Assembly (NCBI RefSeq): GCF_000429185.2
Contig: NZ_AUBJ02000001.1
Span: 5,580,001-5,644,000 of the forward strand
Direction: 5' to 3'
Origin: Actinoalloteichus caeruleus DSM 43889
GTDB taxonomy: Bacteria > Actinomycetota > Actinomycetes > Mycobacteriales > Pseudonocardiaceae
Length of the DNA stretch: 64,000 nucleotides
Position numbers and translations under genes: made by a program. Of the stretch, positions 35,367 to 43,331 are shown piece after piece (position 1 is the first letter of the stretch; every line of letters begins with the position of its first letter). The notes beneath the pieces were generated by a model. That model saw only the letters and a list, made by a program, of their open reading frames with translations, made no database searches and had not been told where the DNA came from.

Positions 35367-35396
35367 ACCGTAGGCTCCGCCCCCCGCCGGAGTCAA
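35367..35396 (-). promoter_or_regulatory. erm promoter
   Basis: On the minus strand, -35 TTGACT (35391-35396) and -10 TACGGT (35367-35372) are separated by 18 bp. The start codon of the leader peptide is 7 nt downstream, giving a leaderless transcript. Confidence 0.7.
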
Positions 35397-35780
35397 CGCG
35401 ATTCCCGTCAGAGGACGGCCAACGCCTCCGGGACCTCGTCGGTGCGCTCCGGAGCGTGTCGGTGGGAGTCCCGGTCCGGAGCGCGTGGGTGGCGTGCGGA
35501 GCGTGATGGCGGGGGCTCAGGCGCGGATCGCGGCTCGCGTGGGCGGCGCGACCCAGGCCCCGCCGCGACCGGCGGGCGGCCTTGAGGGGGACCGCCACCG
35601 ACCCCCATGCCGTCGGCGCGCGCTCTCGGCGCACTGTCCGCATCGCGGAAAGGAGCGGTGGCCCCGCACCTGGCCAGCCGTAGCGGGACGTGCCGGGTGG
35701 GAGAGCTACCAGGCTTCGGTCCACCCGCGTTCACTCCGTCGTGCCGCCGGTACTCCGGTCCGCCCAGCCGGACCCGGTGC
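35397..35780. other. Intergenic region upstream of erm, no gene seen
   Basis: These 384 bases lie between the erm promoter (transcribed leftward) and the 3' end of the response regulator gene. Open frames are Arg/Pro/Gly-rich and none has family character or a ribosome site. Confidence 0.5.
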
Positions 35781-36440
35781 TCACCGGCCGCCGGGGCGGA
35801 CCAGGCCGCTCTCGTAGGCGAGGGTGACCAGCTGCGCGCGGTCCCGGGCGTCCAGCTTCGTGAGCAGCCTGCCCACGTAGGTCCGCGCGGTCGCGGGGCT
35901 GATGAACAGCGAGGCGCCGATCTCCTGGTTCGACAGCCCCGCCGCGATCTCGACCAGCACCTCCCGTTCCCGGTCCGTCAACGTCGCCACCAACTCCGGC
36001 CTCGTCACGGCCCGGTTCGCCGCGACCTCCGCCATCACCCGGCGCGTCACCGACGGGGACAACAACGCCTCGCCCGCCGCGACCAGGCGGACCGCCCTGC
36101 GCAGGTCCTCGGCGCCGGTGTTCTTCAGCAGGAACCCGGCCGCGCCCACCCGGATGGCGTCGAAGATGTGCTCGTCGACGTCGAAGGTGGTCAGCACGAT
36201 GACGCCGACCCCGCGCAGCTCCTCGTCCGCGACGATCCTGCGGGTGGCCTCGATCCCGTCCATCTCCGGCATCCGCACGTCGACCAACACGACGTCCGGT
36301 CGTTCCCGCCGCACGACACGCACCCCACCCGAGCCGTCCTCGGCCTCCCCGACCACGGTGATGTCCTCGCCCCGTTCCAGCAGGGCCCGCAACCCGGCCC
36401 TGACCAGGGGCTGGTCGTCCACCACGACCACGCGGATCAC
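35781..36440 (-). CDS. NarL/FixJ-type response regulator
   Basis: A 219-residue DNA-binding response regulator. The receiver domain (residues 1-125) has acidic pocket DD at 8-9, phosphoacceptor Asp54 in VVLVDVRMPEMDG and Lys in GFLLKN. A LuxR-type helix-turn-helix (about 150-215) follows with LTDREREVLVEIAAGLSNQEI and TVRTHV-like ATARTYVGRLLTKLD. Its GTG start overlaps the kinase stop by 4 bp, so it is translationally coupled with the cognate sensor. It lies between two multicopper oxidase genes, and control of the divergently transcribed oxidase operon at 37922 is plausible. Confidence 0.93.
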   Translation of the reverse strand: MIRVVVVDDQPLVRAGLRALLERGEDITVVGEAEDGSGGVRVVRRERPDVVLVDVRMPEMDGIEATRRIVADEELRGVGVIVLTTFDVDEHIFDAIRVGAAGFLLKNTGAEDLRRAVRLVAAGEALLSPSVTRRVMAEVAANRAVTRPELVATLTDREREVLVEIAAGLSNQEIGASLFISPATARTYVGRLLTKLDARDRAQLVTLAYESGLVRPGGR

Positions 36441-37609
36441 GCGACCACCTCCCTGGGCAGCCGGGCCGTCACCAGGAACCCTCCCGAAGGCGCGCGCCCC
36501 AGCTCGACCGAACCCCCCAGCAGGCCGACCCGTTCGCACATGCCCCGCAGGCCCTGCCCCGCGCCGTCCCGGTGGCCGCCGCCCGGTCCCCGGCCGTCGT
36601 CCCCGACCTCCACCCACACCGCCGTCTCCTCGTGCCGGACCACGACCTCGGCGTGCCGCGCGTCGGCGTGCCGTAGGACGTTGGTCAACGCCTCCTGGAC
36701 GACGCGGAGCGCCGTCGTCTCCACCACCAGCGGCAGCGGGCGGGGAGTCCCCTCGACCCTGGTCCGGACGGTGAGACCACCGTCGGAGACCGACGTGACC
36801 ACCCGGCCCAACTGGTCGAGCCCCGGCATCGGCGACCGGCCGTCCCCCTCGGCGGGGTCCCGCAGCAGGCCCAGGGTGGCCCGCAGCTCCCGCGAGGCGT
36901 CGTCGCTGGCGGATCTGATCGCCCCGAGAGCCGACCGAGCCGAGGCCGGGTCGTCCGCCAGGGCCTCCGCCGCCACGTCGGCCTGGAGCGAGACGACCGC
37001 GATCGTGTGGCCGAGCACGTCGTGCAGGTCCCGCGCGATCCGCAGGCGCTCCGCCGCGACCCGGCTCTCCGCCTCCCGCTCCCGTTCCACGGCCGCCGAC
37101 AGCGCCCGTCGCCGCGACTCCCACCGCCACCGCCGCCGGGCCCGCACCGCGTCCCCCAGGGCGATCGCCGCCGCCATCACCCCCACCGAGCTGGCGAGTT
37201 CGTAGCCAAGCAGGTAGCCGACGTCCTCGCCCTCCCGGAGCCGGAAGAACGAGCTCACCGCGAGCAGCACCGCCGATGTCACCACCGCGATCCGGGCCCG
37301 GCCCGCTTCCGCGGCGGAGAACAACGCGGCGGCCAGCGGGATCGCCAGACCGATCGGGGGGAAGTCGGCGATGTGGTAGGCGACGACCCCGGTCGCCGTC
37401 GCGGCCAGCGCCAGCAGGGGGAAGGGGCGGCGGACCACCATCAGCGCACCCAGGCCGGCGGCGAAGAGGTACGCGGTGACGTCCGGGCCCCTGCTCCCAC
37501 CCAGGTCCGCCGTGATCGCCACCGCCACCACCGCGGTGACGGCGGCCCCGAGCAGGCAGTCCACCGCCAGCGCGCCCGGGCCGTCCGGCGGCCCGGGGCA
37601 GCGATCCAC
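36437..37609 (-). CDS. DesK/NarX-like sensor histidine kinase
   Basis: A 390-residue membrane sensor. The first ~150 residues contain five or six hydrophobic helices (AAVTAVVAVAITADL, LFAAGLGALMVV, LLALAATATGVVAYHI and so on) with short loops and no extracellular domain, so it probably senses within or at the membrane. A HisKA_3 dimerisation domain carries His196 in ARDLHDVLGH. An HATPase domain follows with the N-box ALTNVLRHA, GDDGRGPG and GLRGMCERVGLLGG. The start ATG at 37609 gives a short N terminus; a start upstream is possible. It phosphorylates the coupled response regulator. The signal is unknown; oxidase neighbours suggest envelope or copper stress. Confidence 0.9.
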   Translation of the reverse strand: MDRCPGPPDGPGALAVDCLLGAAVTAVVAVAITADLGGSRGPDVTAYLFAAGLGALMVVRRPFPLLALAATATGVVAYHIADFPPIGLAIPLAAALFSAAEAGRARIAVVTSAVLLAVSSFFRLREGEDVGYLLGYELASSVGVMAAAIALGDAVRARRRWRWESRRRALSAAVEREREAESRVAAERLRIARDLHDVLGHTIAVVSLQADVAAEALADDPASARSALGAIRSASDDASRELRATLGLLRDPAEGDGRSPMPGLDQLGRVVTSVSDGGLTVRTRVEGTPRPLPLVVETTALRVVQEALTNVLRHADARHAEVVVRHEETAVWVEVGDDGRGPGGGHRDGAGQGLRGMCERVGLLGGSVELGRAPSGGFLVTARLPREVVA

Positions 37610-37921
37610 CCCCCGTCGGTCCCCTCCGCCGCCGGTTCCGGTGGCCAGCCCGTGCCGTGGCGGATCCCCGGGTGCGTGGGTCCGGCGGCCACGGGTTCCC
37701 GCCCGGAACCCGGTTCGTCACCCGACGCGGAATCGCTCACCTCGCGGAGTGTAGGCAGTGCGCCCGACCGGGACAGTCGTCCAACGTCGCCCGCCGACGA
37801 CGGGTCCGGTCGACCTCCGGGTACGTCGAGAAGCGACCAGGGGAGGCGTCCTCAGGCCGACGACGCGCGGCCCGGCCCGACCTAGCGTTCCGCGCCGTGA
37901 TGCCGAGGGAGAGGACGTCGG

Positions 37922-38140
37922 GTGCGAACCGTGGGGATCGTGGTGCTGGGCCTGTTCGCCGGGTGGATCGCCGGCTTCCTGGTGGGCGAACTGCTGGCCA
38001 GGACGGCGCAGGTGACCGGTTACCAGGGCGGGCCGCTGGTGGTGGTGGTCGGGCTGGCTCCCCAGGTGGGGTCGCTGCTGGGCGTGGTGGTCGCGGTGCT
38101 CGTCGACTCGCGCCGCCGTCGGGACGGCTCCGGGAGGTGA
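37922..38140 (+). CDS. Small two-helix membrane protein
   Basis: A 72-residue protein with two membrane helices (VGIVVLGLFAGWIAGFLVGE and LVVVVGLAPQVGSLLGVVVAV) joined by a short loop, and a basic C-terminal end. The GTG at 37922 follows GAGGGAGAGGA, with a TAGCGT promoter box at 37883-37888. Its stop overlaps the GTG start of the multicopper oxidase lipoprotein (GTGA), so the two are one translational unit, transcribed divergently from the two-component system. Possibly an assembly or anchoring partner of the oxidase; no family recognised. Confidence 0.75.
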   Translation: MRTVGIVVLGLFAGWIAGFLVGELLARTAQVTGYQGGPLVVVVGLAPQVGSLLGVVVAVLVDSRRRRDGSGR

Positions 38141-39666
38141 GCCGGTTCGCGGGTCGGGGGTTCCCTCGCGGCCCCCGTCCGTTCCTGGTCGCCCTTCTCG
38201 TGATCGCCGTCGCCTCCGGGTGTTCCAGCCTCGGTTTCGGAGGAGAGGAACCCGTGGACACCGTCGGACAGGTCGACTTCGCACGGCCACTGGCGGTGCC
38301 ACCACTGGCGGAGTCCCACCTGGACGGCGATGGCCGGCGGGTGTTCGACCTCGTCGCCCAGGATGGCGAGCGTGAGTTCGTCCCCGGGCTCAGCACTCCG
38401 ACGCGGGGGTTCAACGGCGATCACCTCGGGCCGACGCTGCGGGCACGGCAGGGCGAACGGGTCGCAGTGCGGGTCCGCAACGACCTCGACGAGGTGACCA
38501 CCGTGCACTGGCACGGGATGCGCCTGCCCGCCGCGATGGACGGCACCCCGCACCAGGCGATCGAACCGGGGGAGACCTGGGAACCGACGTGGACCGTCGA
38601 CCAGCCCGCGGCGACGCTCTGGTACCACCCGCACCCGCACGGTGAGACGGAGAAGCAGGTCTACCAGGGCCTCGCGGGGCTGTTCCTCGTCGACGACCCC
38701 GAGGAAGCCGCCCTGGACCTCCCCCGGGAGTACGGGGTGGACGACATCCCCCTGGTCGTGCGGGACGTCCGGCTTGACGGCCAGGGACGGCTCGACCGCG
38801 AGTCCCGCAACCCGATGGGCGTCCTGGGTGACACCGTGCTCGTCAACGGCACCGCCGGCCCCTACCTGGAGGTCGAGGACGAACGGGTCAGGCTGCGCCT
38901 GCTGAACGCCTCCACGGCCCGCGTCTACGACTTCGGGTTCGCGGACGACCGCGGGTTCGCGCTGGTGGGCACCGACGGAGGGCTGCTGGCCGCCCCGCAC
39001 CGCACTACCCGGGTGCGGCTCTCACCCGGGGAACGAGCCGAGATCGTCGTGGACCTGGTGGCGGGCGAGTCCACCGTTCTGCGTTCCACCCCTCCTGACC
39101 TGGGCACCGGCGACGCGATGACCGGCCGGGTCGGCGGCCGGGACACCCTCGACATCCTCGAGATCCGGGCCGCTGGTGACCTGCGCCCCGCTCCGCCGCT
39201 GCCGGACACCCTCGCCGACATCCCACCACCCGATCCCGCCGAGTCGGTCACCACCCGCGAGTTCGTGTTGAGCGGCAGGCAGATCAACGGCGGGTCGATG
39301 GACATGTCCCGGGTGGACGAGGTGGTGGTCCGCGACACCGCCGAGACCTGGGTGGTGCGCAACGACCACAACCAACCCCACAACTTCCACGTCCACGACG
39401 TGCGGTTCCGGGTCCTCGACCTCGACGGGGACCCACCACCTCCGCCGCTGTCCGGGTGGAAGGACACCGTGTACGTGCCGCCGGGCGGGGAGGTGCGCCT
39501 GCTGATCCGGTTCGGCCCGCACACCGACCCCGAGGTGCCGTACATGTACCACTGCCACCTGCTGCTGCACGAGGACCTGGGCATGATGGGGCAGTTCCTG
39601 GTCGTCGAACCGGGGCAGGAGGACACGGTCGGCACGCTGCTGGACGTCGACCACGACCACGGGTGA
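38137..39666 (+). CDS. Multicopper oxidase lipoprotein
   Basis: A 509-residue exported multicopper oxidase. A lipoprotein signal with lipobox VASGC (about residue 28) follows the hydrophobic FLVALLVIAVAS. Cupredoxin domains carry the four copper motifs: HWHGMRLP, WYHPHPHG, HNFHVHDV and YMYHCHLLLHEDLGMMGQF. The last contains the type 1 Cys-His and axial Met. It should oxidise substrates (metal ions, phenols or bilirubin-like compounds) at the outer membrane face while reducing O2 to water. It is closely similar along its whole length to the frameshifted paralogue at 32593. The GTG start overlaps the upstream small gene; earlier in-frame starts would destroy the lipoprotein signal. It ends in a His/Asp-rich tail. 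Confidence 0.93.
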   Translation: MSRFAGRGFPRGPRPFLVALLVIAVASGCSSLGFGGEEPVDTVGQVDFARPLAVPPLAESHLDGDGRRVFDLVAQDGEREFVPGLSTPTRGFNGDHLGPTLRARQGERVAVRVRNDLDEVTTVHWHGMRLPAAMDGTPHQAIEPGETWEPTWTVDQPAATLWYHPHPHGETEKQVYQGLAGLFLVDDPEEAALDLPREYGVDDIPLVVRDVRLDGQGRLDRESRNPMGVLGDTVLVNGTAGPYLEVEDERVRLRLLNASTARVYDFGFADDRGFALVGTDGGLLAAPHRTTRVRLSPGERAEIVVDLVAGESTVLRSTPPDLGTGDAMTGRVGGRDTLDILEIRAAGDLRPAPPLPDTLADIPPPDPAESVTTREFVLSGRQINGGSMDMSRVDEVVVRDTAETWVVRNDHNQPHNFHVHDVRFRVLDLDGDPPPPPLSGWKDTVYVPPGGEVRLLIRFGPHTDPEVPYMYHCHLLLHEDLGMMGQFLVVEPGQEDTVGTLLDVDHDHG

Positions 39667-39903
39667 GGGGCGGTCCGAGCGGTTTCGGGCGGCATTCCTC
39701 GAGGCCCGCCGGGAGCCTGCCGCGGCCACCGGAACCGCCCCGGCCCCGACCGACCAGCGCGGTCCGACGGGCGTGCCGCCGCGGGATGGCGACACGCGCC
39801 GTGACGATCACGTGTCGGTGGCCGCTCCTATGGTTCGGCCCATCAGCTACGGCGAGCCGAGGCCACCGCCCGGCCCCACCCCACGAACCCCACGGAGCAC
39901 GCG

Positions 39904-41352
39904 ATGGCCAGCAGCGCCGACCAGACCACGTACCTGGAACTGTCCGAAGAGGGCGGCGGCGCCCACAAGTTCTACGAGGTGCGGATCAGCGGGACCGAGG
40001 TGACGATCACCTACGGGCGGATCGGCGAACGCGGCCAGGTGCGTTCCAGCGCCTACGCCACCGAGGAGAAGGCGGCGGCCGCGGCGGCGAGGAAGATCGG
40101 CGAGAAGGTCCGCAAGGGGTATGCCCCAGCGGTGCGGGGGGTGCGGCAGCGCCGGGCCATCACCCGACGGGAGATCGTGAGCACCCGGTCCACGGCCCGG
40201 CAGGCCCCCGTGTTGTGGCGTTTCGCCTCCGGCGCCCCGGCGTTCGGCATCTTCGTCAACGACGAGCAGGCCTGGGTCGGCAACGAGAAGGGTGACGTCT
40301 TCACCCTCGCCCACGACGGCACCGTCACCGGCCGCTACGGGTTACCCGACGGCGTCAAGTGCATCGTCGCCGACGACTTCTGGATCTACGCCGGCTGCGA
40401 CGACGGCCGGGTCTACGACCTCGGCGGCAAGATCCCGCACGTGGCCTACGAGATCGCCGAGGACGTCGACATCTACTGGCTCGACGTCAACGACGGTGTG
40501 CTCGGGGTGTCCGACCGCCAGGGTGGCATCACCACCGTCGACCACGAGGACGAGTTCCAGTGGCGGCGCACCAGCTCCGGGAACTACGCCTGGATGGTGC
40601 GGTGCGACGACGACGGCGTCTACCACGGGCACTCGGGCGGCGTCACCCGCTACGGCTCCCGGGACGGCCAGCCCGTGTGGCACACCGACACGCGGGGCAG
40701 CGTGCTCTTCGGCTGGCAGGAACGCGACGACGTCTACGCCGGCACCTCCTTCGGGTCGGTGTACCGGATCGACAAGGCCAGCGGTGCCGTGCGCAACCAC
40801 TACCGGTGCGACGCCGCCGTGTTCTCCTGCGCCACCTCCCCGGACGGGCGGTACGTCTTCGCCGGGGACAACCACTCCTCGGTGTACTGCTTCGCCGCCG
40901 ACGGCACCCGGCTGTGGAAGCTGGGCACCGGCTGCGGTTCCGCCTACTCGATGCAGTACCACGACGACCGGCTCTACGTCGTCACCACCGACGGCTCGCT
41001 GGCCTGCATCGACGCCAGTGAGCAGGCGGTCACCGCCGCGAAGGAGGGGCAGCTGCCCCGGACCGAGGACATCAAGGCCACTGGGTGGGAGCGGGTCACC
41101 CCGTCGACCCGCCTGGAGACGGTGCGGCGCTCCGCGAGCACCAGCGGCCTCGCCGGCGTGGAGGTCGAGTGCGTCCAGGAGGGGGGCCGGACCCGGGTCC
41201 GAGTCCTGACCCCCGGGTTCGACCCGACCTGGCGAGTGCAGTTCCCCAAGGACATCCGCGAGGTGGGAGCCCGCTACCTCGTCGCCGAGGTGCACGAGTC
41301 CGGTCGAGGCGGCTTCTACCGGGCGCGGGGCGAGATCAAGCGCCTCCTCTGA
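39904..41352 (+). CDS. WGR-domain and beta-propeller protein
   Basis: A 482-residue cytoplasmic protein. The N-terminal WGR domain (residues 8-80; KFYEVRISGTEVTITYGRIG, then KIGEKVRKGY) is a nucleic-acid-associated module known from PARPs and from the bacterial MolR group. It is followed by seven or so PQQ/WD-like repeats (about 100-390) with recurring DDGRVYDL, DDDGVYHGH, DDVYAGTSFGSVYRID and GRYVFAGDNHSSVYCF blades. The last ~90 residues form a separate small domain. The ATG at 39904 has no strong ribosome site. It is alone between a multicopper oxidase and a convergent oxidoreductase. The combination suggests a scaffold or DNA/RNA-end sensor, but no activity is known. Confidence 0.85.
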   Translation: MASSADQTTYLELSEEGGGAHKFYEVRISGTEVTITYGRIGERGQVRSSAYATEEKAAAAAARKIGEKVRKGYAPAVRGVRQRRAITRREIVSTRSTARQAPVLWRFASGAPAFGIFVNDEQAWVGNEKGDVFTLAHDGTVTGRYGLPDGVKCIVADDFWIYAGCDDGRVYDLGGKIPHVAYEIAEDVDIYWLDVNDGVLGVSDRQGGITTVDHEDEFQWRRTSSGNYAWMVRCDDDGVYHGHSGGVTRYGSRDGQPVWHTDTRGSVLFGWQERDDVYAGTSFGSVYRIDKASGAVRNHYRCDAAVFSCATSPDGRYVFAGDNHSSVYCFAADGTRLWKLGTGCGSAYSMQYHDDRLYVVTTDGSLACIDASEQAVTAAKEGQLPRTEDIKATGWERVTPSTRLETVRRSASTSGLAGVEVECVQEGGRTRVRVLTPGFDPTWRVQFPKDIREVGARYLVAEVHESGRGGFYRARGEIKRLL

Positions 41353-41647
41353 CCAGCGCGGCGAAGGCACGCTTCCCGGTGTTCCTGTCGCCGGCCCCGG
41401 GTACGGGCGCGGGTGGCCGGACGAGGCTGGCGTGCGCGCCGCCGCCTGGCCGCCACTCGGACGGCACCGCGCGAACAGCTCCGGGGTTCCTGGCCGAGGG
41501 TCCCGAGGACCTCACCGCTCGAGACGGGCACGAGGGGCGTGGACCAGGTCCCCCGTACTCCCGCTGCTACCCGGACCGCACGCCGTCGTCGACACGGGCG
41601 AGCGGCATGGTGGGCCCACACCAGGACCGTCCCGCCGCCCTGGGAGG
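41353..41647. other. Intergenic region between convergent genes
   Basis: About 295 bases between the WGR gene and the minus-strand oxidoreductase. No gene or clear terminator hairpin was found. Confidence 0.4.
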
Positions 41648-42565
41648 TCAGGGGTGGATCACGTACCGGCCGCGCACTCCGCCGCCGGCCACGGCGCGGT
41701 GCGCGTCCGGGACCTGGTCCAGTGGCACGGCGGCGTGCACCCGAGCGGGCAGCTCCCCGGCCGCCACGCGGCCGAGCAGGTCGTCCAACCGGGTGCTGTC
41801 GGGGCCCGCGACGACGGTGCGGACGGTGATCCCGCGCTCGGTGGCGGGCGCGTTGCCCGGTTGGACACCGACCAGGGTGCCGCCGTCGCGGACCAGGGCC
41901 AGCGCCCGCTCCTGGAACACCGCGCAGTCGGCGACGGCGTCCCACCCCGGTTCGGCGTGGGTGACGAACTCGGCGCCCAGACCTCGGACGAACTCCTCGT
42001 CGGCCGGCCTCGCCAGCCCGGTGACCCGCCAGCCGCGGTCGGCGGCGAGGACGGCCAGGTAACCGCCGACCGCGCCCGCCGCCCCGGTCACCAGCAGCCG
42101 GTCGGCACCGGGGGTCGCGTCGCCGAGCAGGTCGAGGATCCCCGCGGCGGCGAGCCCGTTGACCGGCACGGTCGAGGCTGTCGACAGGTCCAGCCCGTCG
42201 GGCACGACGGCGAGTTTGGCGACCGGCACGGTGAGCTGCTCGGCGTAGGAGCCGTGGTCGCGGTCGAAGCCGTCCACCAGTCCGGCGACCCGGGTGCCCA
42301 CGGCCAGGTCCACATCCGGGCCGGTCGCGACGACGGTGCCGGCGAAGTCCCAGCCCAGACCGGTGTGGTCCGGCTGGTGGATCACCCCCCTGGCGTGGAA
42401 CAGGCCGGCGGCGACCGCGAGATCGACGGGGTTGACGGCCGCCGCGGCGACCGCGACCCGGACCTCACCCCTGCCGGGCTCGCGGACGGGGACGTCGATG
42501 ATCTCGATCGAGTCGGGGCCGCCGGGGTCGCGGACGACGGCGGCGCGGAAGGTGGACGTGCTCAC
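41648..42565 (-). CDS. Zinc-independent quinone oxidoreductase (MDR family)
   Basis: A 305-residue medium-chain NADPH:quinone oxidoreductase-like enzyme. The N-terminal GroES-like domain (residues 1-115) has AAAVNPVDLAVAAG and DHTGLGWDFAGTVVATG. The Rossmann domain has LLVTGAAGAVGGYLAVLAA, and the C-terminal RYVIHP is typical. No catalytic zinc ligands are seen. The GTG at 42565 follows GAGGAG. It is divergent from an HxlR regulator, with repeated GGTGC/GCACC elements in the 125-bp gap, a common arrangement in which the regulator senses quinones or electrophiles and controls the reductase. Confidence 0.9.
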   Translation of the reverse strand: MSTSTFRAAVVRDPGGPDSIEIIDVPVREPGRGEVRVAVAAAAVNPVDLAVAAGLFHARGVIHQPDHTGLGWDFAGTVVATGPDVDLAVGTRVAGLVDGFDRDHGSYAEQLTVPVAKLAVVPDGLDLSTASTVPVNGLAAAGILDLLGDATPGADRLLVTGAAGAVGGYLAVLAADRGWRVTGLARPADEEFVRGLGAEFVTHAEPGWDAVADCAVFQERALALVRDGGTLVGVQPGNAPATERGITVRTVVAGPDSTRLDDLLGRVAAGELPARVHAAVPLDQVPDAHRAVAGGGVRGRYVIHP

Positions 42566-42601
42566 AACGTGCTCCTCAGGACGGTTGCTGCCCCATGACT
42601 G

Positions 42602-42676
42602 GGTGCCAGCACCACTGTGGGTGAGATACTCCCCAACGGGAAGAAGGCACCTCGAAGTGCGTAAGGCACCCGGTGC
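42602..42676. promoter_or_regulatory. Candidate HxlR operators between quinone oxidoreductase and hxlR-like gene
   Basis: Two inverted repeats use the same half-site: GGTGC-CA-GCACC (42602-42613) and GCACC-C-GGTGC (42666-42676). A direct repeat AAGGCACC occurs at 42644-42651 and 42663-42670. All lie in the shared divergent control region. Confidence 0.5.
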
Positions 42677-42693
42677 TGGAAGGTGGGTGCGTG

Positions 42694-43137
42694 ATGACGA
42701 CGAGGACGGCGACCGAGCAGCGGGAGCGGGCGCGAGCGAGCTACGACGCCTTCCTGGCGGGCTGCCCCAGCCGTCAACTGCTCGACCGGATCTCCAACAA
42801 GTGGACCGCCCTGATCCTGGCCGCGCTCGGCAGCGGCGGTCCGCATCGGTCCGGCGAGGCCTGCGCCGACGGACCACGACCGATGCGCTACTCGGAGCTG
42901 GCCAGGCGGCTCGCCGGGGTCAGTCAGAAGATGCTCACCCAGACGTTGCGCTCCCTCGAACGCGACGGCCTGATCAGCCGCACGGTCACACCAACCGTGC
43001 CGGTCACGGTCACCTACGAGCTGACCGACCTCGGCCTCTCACTGCACCACCTCATGCGCGGCATCAAGGAGTGGGCCGACACCCACATGGACGTCGTGCT
43101 CGCCAACGGCGAGGCCTACGACAGCCGCCAGAGGTGA
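42694..43137 (+). CDS. HxlR-family transcriptional regulator
   Basis: A 147-residue winged-helix regulator. The HxlR signature is present: CPSRQLLDRISNKWTALIL at the N terminus, then RYSELARRLAGVSQKMLTQTL (recognition helix), LERDGLISRTVTPTVPVTV and YELTDLGLSL. The conserved Cys near residue 24 ahead of the winged helix is the residue that senses electrophiles or disulfide stress in related HypR/QorR-type proteins. The ATG at 42694 (or the GTG just before it) follows AAGGTGG. It is divergent from the quinone oxidoreductase and most likely its regulator. Confidence 0.9.
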   Translation: MTTRTATEQRERARASYDAFLAGCPSRQLLDRISNKWTALILAALGSGGPHRSGEACADGPRPMRYSELARRLAGVSQKMLTQTLRSLERDGLISRTVTPTVPVTVTYELTDLGLSLHHLMRGIKEWADTHMDVVLANGEAYDSRQR

Positions 43138-43173
43138 CCTCGGGCGCGCCACGGCAGGCGTGGCGGGAGCCGA

Positions 43174-43206
43174 CCACCTCGGGTGGGTCCGCAGCGCCCG
43201 AGGTGG
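43174..43206. terminator. Hairpin between convergent HxlR and symporter genes
   Basis: A perfect 10-bp stem, CCACCTCGGG/CCCGAGGTGG, with a 13-nt loop sits 37 bp after the regulator stop and could serve both directions. Confidence 0.5.
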
Positions 43207-43331
43207 CCCCAGGCGTCGTCGCGGCCGGCTGATCGAGTGATCAGCGCGTCTCCCGAGGTCGGACGCCCAAGCCGCCCGTCCCCATCCCACCCGCTCGGTG
43301 CGGCATCCCCGCCCCGTCCTCGCCGGCCGGG

